A DNA stretch of 12,702 bases. Origin: Bacteroidetes bacterium 4572_114 (GTDB taxonomy: Bacteria > Bacteroidota > Bacteroidia > Bacteroidales > 4484-276). Both the position numbers and the translations under genes were made by a program. Numbering within the stretch: the first letter of the stretch is position 1; each line of letters begins with the position of its first letter. The DNA is taken from contig NIVA01000116.1 of the NCBI GenBank assembly GCA_002254335.1, positions 1 to 12,702 of the forward strand, read 5' to 3'. The notes below the pieces were generated by a model, which saw nothing but the letters and a program-made list of their open reading frames with translations, was not told the DNA's origin and searched no databases. This document shows, one piece after another, positions 7,128-12,702 of this stretch.

Positions 7128-8168
7128 CTACAAACTATATGGCAAAACATTTGCGTTGGATGTAAGCACCGGATGATTCACATCAATATCACTAATAAGG
7201 TTTATCCCAGGGGTTTTCCCTTTTTCAAAACTTCCAAAACGGTCGTCAACCCCTAAAAACTGCGCGCCATTTAAGGTTGCCCATTGTAATAGTTCTGCCA
7301 ACGAAATTTCAGGAAAAGCCTGAGAAATAGTTTTTAATTCGGTTAATACCGACAGTTGATGGTTTGAGGCCAGGCTATCGGTGCCGATAGTTAGTTTGCA
7401 GGATTTTTTTCTAAGAAGGGGAATGTCGGGGAGGCGGTTTTCGATATATAAATTAGCATTGGGGCACAGGCACCAAAATAAATTTTTAAAATTTGACAAA
7501 GCAAACCCGATCTCATTTTCGACAGTAAAAGTATTATGCACCAACAGTAGAGGGCTTGCTTCAGGCAAAAACCCGGCAACCGACTCTAATGGGGGCTTGC
7601 CGGTGGCTTGAAACCAGGAGTAATCTATGCCCAGTTTTTTCATGCTTTCAATTATCCAACCTGTCTTGTTCAGAAAAAACAAAGTTTCATCCATCGCTTC
7701 CTGATGATGGATACTAAGGATTGAACTATGTGTTTCGGCATGTTTTTTTATCAATTCAAAAAGCGGCTTCGAAACCGAATAAGTAGCGTGTGGGGTTATC
7801 GACCCATTCAATTTAAGTTCACCTGTAAGTTTATCCCAAATAGTTTCTGCCCTATTAAACTTTTCTTCGGCCATCCACGGCATCGATGCATAAACCTCAA
7901 TAAAAGTGTGATAATAAATACTGCTTGTTGCTTTTGTCCCAAATGAATAATCAGTGTTTGAAATATCCCCCACAGCTACAATACCATTTTTCTGCATCTC
8001 CAAATCAGCCTGAACAATGGCCTCCACAATCTCATCTTTGTTAGCCGTTTGCTTTGCATTTTGCAAATTAATTACAAATTCCCCCAATCCGGTTTTTTCG
8101 GTGATTTTATTTTTTGTCCATGAGAGTTCAAGATGGCAATGCGTATTTACAAACCCCGGGCATAGCAA
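7128..8168 (-). CDS. Amidohydrolase-superfamily (metal-dependent deaminase-like) protein, N-terminus incomplete
   Basis: This is a TIM-barrel amidohydrolase of the chlorohydrolase/cytosine-deaminase branch. Counting from the TTG at 8166-8168, metal ligands are H10 and H12 (GFVNTHCHLE), H154 or H155 (LSIHHQE), H211 (LLVHNTFT) and D264 (IGTDSLASNHQLS). The C-terminal SFEKGKTPGINLI is typical of the small beta-sandwich domain closing around the barrel. The substrate is uncertain; 6-amino-6-deoxyfutalosine deaminase in menaquinone synthesis is one possibility among related deaminases. The TTG is unlikely to be the native start, because recognisable family sequence continues upstream in the same frame to 8270 without a start codon. 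The catalytic core is complete, but the sandwich domain would lack its first strands. Leftward transcription ends at the nested inverted repeat. Confidence 0.85.
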   Translation of the reverse strand: MLCPGFVNTHCHLELSWTKNKITEKTGLGEFVINLQNAKQTANKDEIVEAIVQADLEMQKNGIVAVGDISNTDYSFGTKATSSIYYHTFIEVYASMPWMAEEKFNRAETIWDKLTGELKLNGSITPHATYSVSKPLFELIKKHAETHSSILSIHHQEAMDETLFFLNKTGWIIESMKKLGIDYSWFQATGKPPLESVAGFLPEASPLLLVHNTFTVENEIGFALSNFKNLFWCLCPNANLYIENRLPDIPLLRKKSCKLTIGTDSLASNHQLSVLTELKTISQAFPEISLAELLQWATLNGAQFLGVDDRFGSFEKGKTPGINLISDIDVNHPVLTSNANVLPYSL

Positions 8169-8270
8169 ACCTTTGAGTTTCTCTACGTCACCTGGAATAT
8201 TTTTATTTTCAGCTGGGTCGATCAGATCAATGATCTTCCCATGATCATCAATTACCAGTATGTGCTGTGA
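8169..8270 (-). pseudogene. Upstream in-frame remnant of the amidohydrolase N-terminus
   Basis: Read leftward in the amidohydrolase frame, this stretch encodes SQHILVIDDHGKI, then IDLIDPAENKNIPGDVEKLKG, leading straight into LLCPGFVNTHCH. That is the usual first part of the beta-sandwich domain of these enzymes (ILVID.GKI). No ATG or GTG occurs in it, and it begins immediately after the TAA stop of the DUF3307 gene. Roughly 15-25 N-terminal residues, the start codon and any intergenic spacer appear to be missing. Confidence 0.7.
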
Positions 8271-9008
8271 TTAGGTTCTAATTAACCTCATTGCCACAAA
8301 CCCTATAAATATTGCCAATATAAAACTAACCATTGTGCCAAGAAGGATAAATTCTGCCTCCTTCCTGTTGTCGGGGTTATTAATGTCGCCAAACCTGAGG
8401 ATTGATTTTGCTGCAATCAAAAAACCAATGCCGGTAAATTGGTTTAACAATACAAATGTCAGGATCAATATCCTTTCAAATATCCCAATCCAACGCCCGG
8501 CATCTGTTAATCCTTTTGTGGTCCCAAGTTGAGACTGCCAGGGTTTTGTGAATTTTGCGATCATATAGCCCGAAGGCCAGATAATGAAAATGTAGGCAAT
8601 AATTACAATAAGATATTTTTGATTGTCCAAAATCCCTAAAAGTATGCTGGTAAAATTTATTTCTGGGGATACGTAAAAATACCAGGCAAAAATTATCACC
8701 ACTAAGTGAATGGATTGATCGAGCATAAAAGTAAGGATGTTATCGGTCCTGTAGGATTTCCACAAATCAGTTAGAAAATGACTAAGCATTAGCGACAATG
8801 GAAGCCAAAAGTTATTATAATGCCCGGAAAACAAATAGGTCAGCAACCCGATAATAAAAACATGTAAATATAGCGATCCGGCCTTCCAGTGTGATTTCTG
8901 TCTTTCGACAATCCAACTTTTTCGTTGAAATAAAAAATCACCCAATAGATGGGCGATCAATAACCTGAGCAATAATGTAAAGTCGTTGCTTGCCAGAAAT
9001 TCATTCAT
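8271..9008 (-). CDS. DUF3307 polytopic membrane protein
   Basis: This 245-residue inner-membrane protein has about seven hydrophobic segments. The N-terminal half carries the DUF3307 signature: AHLLGDFLFQ (H20, D24, Q28), SHFLTDLWK (H77, D81) and LDQSIH (D97, Q98, H101), with polar residues at segment ends. The C-terminal half has DAGRWIGIFERILIL and GIGFLIAAKSILRF, a second conserved block. No function is established for DUF3307 that I can name; the His/Asp/Gln pattern suggests a metal-binding or catalytic site in the membrane (inference). The gene follows the SatD-HTH gene, the two being separated by the 29-base repeat array; this pairing recurs in Bacteroidota. Its TAA directly abuts the damaged start of the amidohydrolase gene. 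Confidence 0.88.
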   Translation of the reverse strand: MNEFLASNDFTLLLRLLIAHLLGDFLFQRKSWIVERQKSHWKAGSLYLHVFIIGLLTYLFSGHYNNFWLPLSLMLSHFLTDLWKSYRTDNILTFMLDQSIHLVVIIFAWYFYVSPEINFTSILLGILDNQKYLIVIIAYIFIIWPSGYMIAKFTKPWQSQLGTTKGLTDAGRWIGIFERILILTFVLLNQFTGIGFLIAAKSILRFGDINNPDNRKEAEFILLGTMVSFILAIFIGFVAMRLIRT

Positions 9009-9035
9009 TTTCCGAAAATTTTGTTTATTATAAAA

Positions 9036-9167
9036 TACCTGTAAGGTTATTAATAGCTTTTATAACCCCACAGGGTTATTAATGGCATTTATAACCCCAC
9101 AGGGTTATAATTAGCTTTTATAACCCCATAGGGTTATTATTGACATTTATAACCCCACAGGATTATA
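9036..9167. repeat. 29-base tandem repeat array with hairpin-forming units
   Basis: Three full units start at 9062, 9091 and 9120, each 29 bases and beginning ATAACCCCAYAGGGTTAT. A degenerate unit precedes (from about 9036) and a partial one follows (9149-9167). Each unit core is an inverted repeat, ATAACCC-4 bases-GGGTTAT, so the array forms a row of small hairpins. There are no unique spacers. The array fills the gap between the SatD-HTH and DUF3307 genes, and the SatD stop codon (9163-9165) lies in the last partial unit. Confidence 0.9.
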
Positions 9168-9912
9168 TTAATTTCTTTTTGATTAATTGTTCAAAGCGGG
9201 CCAGCATTAATTCAATTTCGTTAACATGTGCCGATTGAATCCTTTTCCTTACGCCCGGTTGCGAAATCTTCAGGTTTTCAGCAATTTGCTCCTGGGTTTT
9301 ACCTGTTAAATGCTCTAATACCACTTCCATTTGTTGCACCGACCATCTCAAAATAATGGTATCGAGCAATGCACATTCAACATTTAGCTCCTGGTTAATT
9401 TCCTCCCAGGGGGTTTTAACGACAAGCAAACGCGATTCTTTTTTCATCATGTCAAGTTCCAGGCCAGAGTTCCGGTAGGCTTCACCATCACCTTCTCCAC
9501 CACTACTGTCCGGCAACAACGAAATGCCACCAACACCAATAGCTATCCTGGCATCAAAAGCATCTTTAAGTGTAGTTTTGAAAATACTTCTCACTTTTGC
9601 CCGGATAATTATTGAAGCTTTTAACGACAACTCCGGGATTTGTATTACGCCCTGGAAACTATCGCCACGAAAAATTTCAAAGGGATAAGCCATTACATCA
9701 TTACCAAGTATTTCTTCCATAATAAGAAACGAGGCTTTTAATTCTTTGAGTAATTTCTCTCGCTGCCCACCTTGCAAGCGTGAAGAACCGGCAATATCAC
9801 CAGTAATAACAGCATATAATTTATTCTTTCCCATAGGTATGTTTAGTTTGTATTTATCATTAATTTCATGTCCAATATAAAAATCCGATTTTACGGGTTT
9901 GAATTTCTTCAT
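9163..9912 (-). CDS. SatD-family protein with C-terminal helix-turn-helix
   Basis: The protein has a SatD-type domain (about 32-180) and a C-terminal HTH (about 203-229: TQEQIAENLKISQPGVRKRI), so it probably binds DNA. SatD motifs are YAVITGDIAGSS (33-44), FEIFRGDSFQGVI (78-90), ARIAIGVGGI (121-130) and GEAYRNSGLELDMMKKESRLLV. In order and spacing these echo the class III nucleotide cyclase motifs (DIxGFT, GD, RxGIxxG, NxAxR), suggesting a divergent cyclase-like fold with D39 and D84 as candidate metal ligands; this is inference. SatD is named after the Streptococcus mutans sat acid-tolerance operon. The start is uncertain: M1 at 9912 adds 26 unusual residues, whereas M27 (9832-9834, MGKNKLYAVITGD) fits the usual family start better. 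Neither has a clear Shine-Dalgarno sequence. The DUF3307 gene lies downstream. Confidence 0.85.
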   Translation of the reverse strand: MKKFKPVKSDFYIGHEINDKYKLNIPMGKNKLYAVITGDIAGSSRLQGGQREKLLKELKASFLIMEEILGNDVMAYPFEIFRGDSFQGVIQIPELSLKASIIIRAKVRSIFKTTLKDAFDARIAIGVGGISLLPDSSGGEGDGEAYRNSGLELDMMKKESRLLVVKTPWEEINQELNVECALLDTIILRWSVQQMEVVLEHLTGKTQEQIAENLKISQPGVRKRIQSAHVNEIELMLARFEQLIKKKLI

Positions 9913-9964
9913 AATAACCTATGAGGCTAAATTTGGATGAACTTACATCTTCTCCTTGCACTAT

Positions 9965-10078
9965 CTATATTTTTTTATATTCATACTTCCCACGAATATT
10001 ATGGTAATAATAACTGGCATGTGATCCCGCACTTATCAATCCCTCATACACCTCATTAGGAATATTAAAATATTGATA
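9965..10078 (-). pseudogene. KTSC-domain remnant (C-terminal two-thirds)
   Basis: YQYFNIPNEVYEGLISAGSH followed by an IRGKYEYKKI end matches the second part of the small KTSC domain (YxYFxVPxxVYEGLLxASSxGxYFxxxIRxxY), a stand-alone domain of about 65-70 residues with unknown function. The first strands, normally starting with the K-T-S-C-like segment, are absent. The remnant is fused in frame to the AlbA_2 protein after NRHI. The shared codons around HIY could have served as microhomology for the join. Confidence 0.7.
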
Positions 10079-10732
10079 AATGTGTCTATTGTAATTTTTT
10101 GTATTGTTATACAACTGAATTTTCTCAAAAATGTGTTCCCTGCTTCGAGCTTGTAAACAAAATTCTAAAATATCTATGCTTTTGTGTTCAATAATTGGTT
10201 TAAGCAACGACAACAAATCGTTTGCCCTTTTGTAACCAGATTGTTTCATCCACCTACTAATTGTTTCCAGTGCTTGAAAATCTAAATAATCATGCTGTTT
10301 TTTATCTTTGTCTCCATTTTGAGAGACTAAGAGCCTAAGGTGATGATAAAGCTCATCTAAAAATCTGATTACCTGATTTATATCTTTGTCTCTTTTTTTA
10401 GAGACCAAGAGCCTAAGATAAATATTAATATCGCTTAAAGATTTAATAGGCAATTCTTTATCTTTGGTCGCATCTTCGGCTCCTTGTGTTCCTATCTGCT
10501 GAGTTAAAGGATGAACTTTAATAATGCTCAGGAAATAATACCGGTCATCATCTGTTTCAAATACAGGAGGTGGCGAGCCGTTAACTTCAAGGCTGCTATA
10601 AATAATGGGCAAGCCGGTCCCCATGCCTTCAGTAAGGTTAAGCTCTTTTAGAAACCCTCCCAGTTTCCGGTTTCTGTATTCCCGGGTAATAATTCTCTTT
10701 TTTTTCAGCATCTCTTTGTCAACTGGGGGCAT
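9965..10732 (-). CDS. C-terminal part of the AlbA_2 ATP-binding protein, fused to a KTSC-domain tail
   Basis: Residues 1-75 (PPVDKEMLKKKRIITREYRN, KLGGFLKELNLTEGMGTGLP, VNGSPPPVFETDDDRYYF) are the C-terminal half of the HATPase_c_4 domain of AlbA_2/RecG-like putative DNA-binding proteins, including the G-rich EGMGTGLPII box. A linker (80-150) holds two near-identical LRLLVS..., DKD segments encoded by a 37-base direct repeat. Residues 185-218 (ILEFCLQARSREHIFEKI, LYNNTKNYNRHI) are the winged-helix-like tail of the same family. From Y219 on (YQYFNIPNEVYEGLISAGSH) the sequence is instead the C-terminal part of a KTSC domain. The first Met is not a native start: the frame continues upstream (RPGPM) to the junction with the N-terminal part. 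Both joins look like deletions. Confidence 0.75.
   Translation of the reverse strand: MPPVDKEMLKKKRIITREYRNRKLGGFLKELNLTEGMGTGLPIIYSSLEVNGSPPPVFETDDDRYYFLSIIKVHPLTQQIGTQGAEDATKDKELPIKSLSDINIYLRLLVSKKRDKDINQVIRFLDELYHHLRLLVSQNGDKDKKQHDYLDFQALETISRWMKQSGYKRANDLLSLLKPIIEHKSIDILEFCLQARSREHIFEKIQLYNNTKNYNRHIYQYFNIPNEVYEGLISAGSHASYYYHNIRGKYEYKKI
10303..10417. repeat. 37-base direct repeat pair inside the AlbA_2 protein linker
   Basis: Two 37-base copies (10303-10339 and 10381-10417) differ at about four positions and start 78 bases apart. Each contains an inverted GTCTC-8 bases-GAGAC hairpin core and encodes LRLLVSQNGDKD or LRLLVSKKRDKD on the minus strand. The spacing is a multiple of three, so the frame is kept. 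Confidence 0.85.
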
Positions 10733-11642
10733 TGGCCCCGGACGGATAATTAAAGTATCGGATTGCTTCTGCCTGCCCGGGGGCTTTTGATACTTGTTCC
10801 TGAATAATATTGGTTTTGATAAAACTTAGAACATCTCTTACTTGTTTGACAATAGGGCCGGTGAATATTTTTTCCACATAATCTTTACCAACTCTACCTT
10901 TATGTATTACAAGATCTATTTTGGCCCCGCTAAAGAATTGCTCAGGATGATTATTAAAAAGCAATAATCCCACATTGGTTGGCCTTAGGTATTCGTCAGG
11001 GCCTTTTGCAATTTTCATTTGTTTGCACAAATCCTGGAACGATATTTTTGTACTTTCCTCATACAATGAACTCATCACCTCTTTTAGGTGCGATTGGATT
11101 AATTGCAAACTCAGGTCATCAAGTGAGGCCCCTTGATTTAACCTGTCATCAAAAGGTATCCTTGCTGTTAATTCAAGCAATCTTCTTTCGTCATCAGAAC
11201 CATCTTTTACTTTAACGGTTGTTGATCCTCGTTTGATGTACCATGCCTTTTCCGACTTTCTTTTACTGAGGCTTACCGGGGCTTTGTAAGGACGATTATC
11301 TCCTGCTGGTGCCCAAATAATTAAAATATGTTTTCCATCTTTAAGATATGGTTGCGAAACCGGAACAAAATCTGGAAATATTTTATGCGATAATTCAATT
11401 AGTTTTTTCTGATACCCATCCAGTTGATTCTGATTTAATCCTAAAGGAGGAAGTTTTGCTACTCCATTATCATCTTCCACACCAACAATAATGTACCCTC
11501 CATCCCAATTATTAATATCATTGGCGTAAGCACAAAGAGAGTGTATAATGTCTTCGGGGTTCCAACCTTTTTTAAGCTCAATTCGATCCCATTCAACTGT
11601 ATGGCCATTTAAAAGCTCGTTTATATTTATTGGTAATGCCAT
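10719..11642 (-). CDS. AlbA_2 (Schlafen-type) putative DNA-binding / ATP-binding protein, N-terminal part, frame-disrupted
   Basis: Residues 1-300 match the AlbA_2/RecG-like family. The AlbA_2 nucleic-acid-binding domain is about 14-145: VEWDRIELKKG, HSLCAYANDINNWDGGYIIVGVEDDNG, RPYKAPVSLS and AWYIKRGSTTVKV. A linker follows, then the start of the HATPase_c_4 domain (RPTNVGLLLFNNHPEQFF, GAKIDLVIH, QAEAIRYFNYP). After P300 the frame yields SGANAPS and stops. The -1-shifted sequence continues as RPGPMPPVDKE, the family's usual continuation (SYPGPxPP), so about 35-40 residues carrying the ATP-binding N-box (EALxNAxxHRxY) are missing. The ATG lies 25 bases after the ettA stop, suggesting cotranscription. 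Family role is unclear: transcription regulators, defence and helicase labels are all used. If the gap is real, both halves are non-functional. Confidence 0.8.
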   Translation of the reverse strand: MALPININELLNGHTVEWDRIELKKGWNPEDIIHSLCAYANDINNWDGGYIIVGVEDDNGVAKLPPLGLNQNQLDGYQKKLIELSHKIFPDFVPVSQPYLKDGKHILIIWAPAGDNRPYKAPVSLSKRKSEKAWYIKRGSTTVKVKDGSDDERRLLELTARIPFDDRLNQGASLDDLSLQLIQSHLKEVMSSLYEESTKISFQDLCKQMKIAKGPDEYLRPTNVGLLLFNNHPEQFFSGAKIDLVIHKGRVGKDYVEKIFTGPIVKQVRDVLSFIKTNIIQEQVSKAPGQAEAIRYFNYPSGANAPS

Positions 11643-11667
11643 TTGTGCTTATTTTATTTTTTCAGGT

Positions 11668-12702
11668 TCAATCACTTTTCAATTTCTTATATCTAATCCT
11701 TTTCGGCCCCACGTCCCCCAGGCGTTTTTTCTTGTTCTCTTCGTATTCGGTATAGCTGCCTTCAAAATAGTAAACCTGCGAATTCCCTTCAAATGCCAGG
11801 ATGTGTGTTGCAACCCTGTCGAGGAACCAGCGGTCGTGTGAAATGATCACTGCACAGCCTGCAAAATTTTCCAGCCCCTCCTCAATTGCGCGGAGGGTGT
11901 TCACATCAATATCGTTGGTAGGTTCGTCAAGGAGCAACACATTGGCCTCCTGCCTCAGGGTAAGGGCAAGGTGCAGCCTGTTCCGTTCGCCGCCCGACAG
12001 CACCCCGGTTTTCTTGCTTTGGTCGGCACCGCTAAAGTTAAACCGGGCAACATAGGCCCTTGAATTCATCATCCGGTTACCAAGCTGTATGGTCTCGTGG
12101 CCTTGTGAAATAACTTCCCAGACGGTTTTTTCAGGATCAATTTCGGCATGTGCCTGGTCAACATAACCCACCTTTACGGTATCCCCAATTTTAAATCCTC
12201 CTTCATCAGGCTTTTCTTCGCCCATTATCATCCTAAACAGGGTAGTTTTTCCGGCACCATTTGGGCCGATAACCCCAACAATCCCGGCAGGGGGCAAATT
12301 AAATTCAAGTCCTTCAAAAAGCAGTTTATCACCAAAAGCCTTTTTTACACTTTCAGCTTCAATAACGTTATTTCCAAGCCGTGGGCCATTGGGAATAAAA
12401 ATTTCCAACCTTTCTTCCTTTTGCTTTACATCTTCATTCAGCATTTTATCGTAGGCCGAAAGCCTTGCTTTTGCCTTTGCATGGCGGGCTTTGGGGGCCA
12501 TCCGCACCCATTCCAGTTCCCGTTCCAGTGTTTTCCTCCGCTTGCTTTCCGATTTCTCCTCCATCTGTAGCCGTTTGGTTTTTTGCTCCAGCCACAACGA
12601 ATAATTTCCCTTCCAGGGGATACCTTCACCACGGTCAAGTTCCAAAATCCATCCTGCCACATTATCCAGGAAATAACGGTCGTGGGTTACGGCAATCACT
12701 GT
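11668..12702 (-). CDS. ettA: Energy-dependent translational throttle protein EttA (ABC-F), 5' cut by window
   Basis: This is an ABC-F ATPase without membrane segments that binds the ribosomal E site and gates early elongation by ATP/ADP ratio. The visible 345 residues begin in the first ABC domain at its H-loop (TVIAVTHDRYFLDNVAGWIL) and include the EttA-type ELDRGEGIPW strand. Next come the inter-domain linker (about 40-110, with ELEWVRMAPKARHAKAKARL) and a complete second ABC domain: Walker A GPNGAGKTT (145-153), signature LSGGERNRL (234-242), Walker B VLLLDEPTNDID (254-265) and H-loop ISHDRWF. It ends KRIRYKKLKSD, as in EttA. Length and motifs follow E. coli EttA with no gap. The frame is open through the right edge, so the GTG near 12699 is not its start. 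The AlbA_2 gene follows 25 bases downstream. Confidence 0.95.
   Translation of the reverse strand, partial: TVIAVTHDRYFLDNVAGWILELDRGEGIPWKGNYSLWLEQKTKRLQMEEKSESKRRKTLERELEWVRMAPKARHAKAKARLSAYDKMLNEDVKQKEERLEIFIPNGPRLGNNVIEAESVKKAFGDKLLFEGLEFNLPPAGIVGVIGPNGAGKTTLFRMIMGEEKPDEGGFKIGDTVKVGYVDQAHAEIDPEKTVWEVISQGHETIQLGNRMMNSRAYVARFNFSGADQSKKTGVLSGGERNRLHLALTLRQEANVLLLDEPTNDIDVNTLRAIEEGLENFAGCAVIISHDRWFLDRVATHILAFEGNSQVYYFEGSYTEYEENKKKRLGDVGPKRIRYKKLKSD

Noticed and set aside
8166..8168. TTG as the true start of the amidohydrolase
   Set aside because: Conserved family sequence continues in frame upstream of it to 8270, so it is only the first usable start codon, not the native one.
9036..9167. 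CRISPR array
   Set aside because: The 29-base period fits a CRISPR repeat length, but the units are directly adjacent with no unique spacers, and no cas genes are present.
9965..11642. Phage-defence operon built around the Schlafen-type AlbA_2 protein
   Set aside because: The gene is broken in two places, sits behind ettA, and has no accompanying nuclease, toxin or other defence component; a defence role would be guesswork.
12148..12570. 140-codon plus-strand ORF opposite ettA
   Set aside because: It is antisense to conserved ABC-F sequence; the Phe-rich composition is what the complement of Lys/Glu codons gives.

Overview
The window reads as a chromosomal housekeeping segment of a Bacteroidota bacterium, most likely in or near the Bacteroidales/Marinilabiliales. 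The signs are a PorV/PorQ-family outer-membrane barrel protein, a Bacteroidota-style GreA and SecG, NadB, a SatD/DUF3307 pair, modest G+C and two TAnnTTTG promoter boxes. It shows no prophage, plasmid, integron, CRISPR array or tRNA/rRNA gene. No stretch longer than about 230 bases lacks a gene.

Layout, plus strand (1-6921): the 3' part of a PorV/PorQ-family gene; greA; a compact run of HIT protein, nadB, TPR-like protein and secG (gaps of 20, 18 and 4 bases) ending at a strong terminator; then groES-groEL with its own terminator. Layout, minus strand (from the right edge): ettA, an AlbA_2 (Schlafen-type) ATP-binding protein gene in two disrupted pieces, a SatD-HTH gene, a DUF3307 membrane protein gene and an amidohydrolase gene. 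The two blocks converge at about 6950-7130, where the groEL terminator sits beside an 85-base nested inverted repeat that can serve as the minus-strand terminator. Non-coding DNA holds four clear hairpin terminators, a REP-like perfect palindrome, and a 29-base tandem array whose units are themselves hairpins.

The most notable observation is a series of missing blocks. Five positions (near 846, 2340, 8270, 10078 and 10744) look as if tens to about 220 bases have been cut out: a frame-shifted PorV C-terminus, an in-frame gap of about 70 residues in NadB, an amidohydrolase without its start codon and first strands, an AlbA_2/HATPase protein missing its N-box and shifted in frame, and its C-terminus joined to the last third of a KTSC domain. 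The flanking sequence on both sides is otherwise well conserved. That fits recent deletions or, at least as likely, assembly errors, so the region should be checked against reads before any biology is built on it. The most interesting intact unit is the SatD-HTH plus DUF3307 pair: the SatD domain shows the motif order of a divergent class III nucleotide cyclase, and the membrane partner carries conserved His/Asp/Gln motifs.
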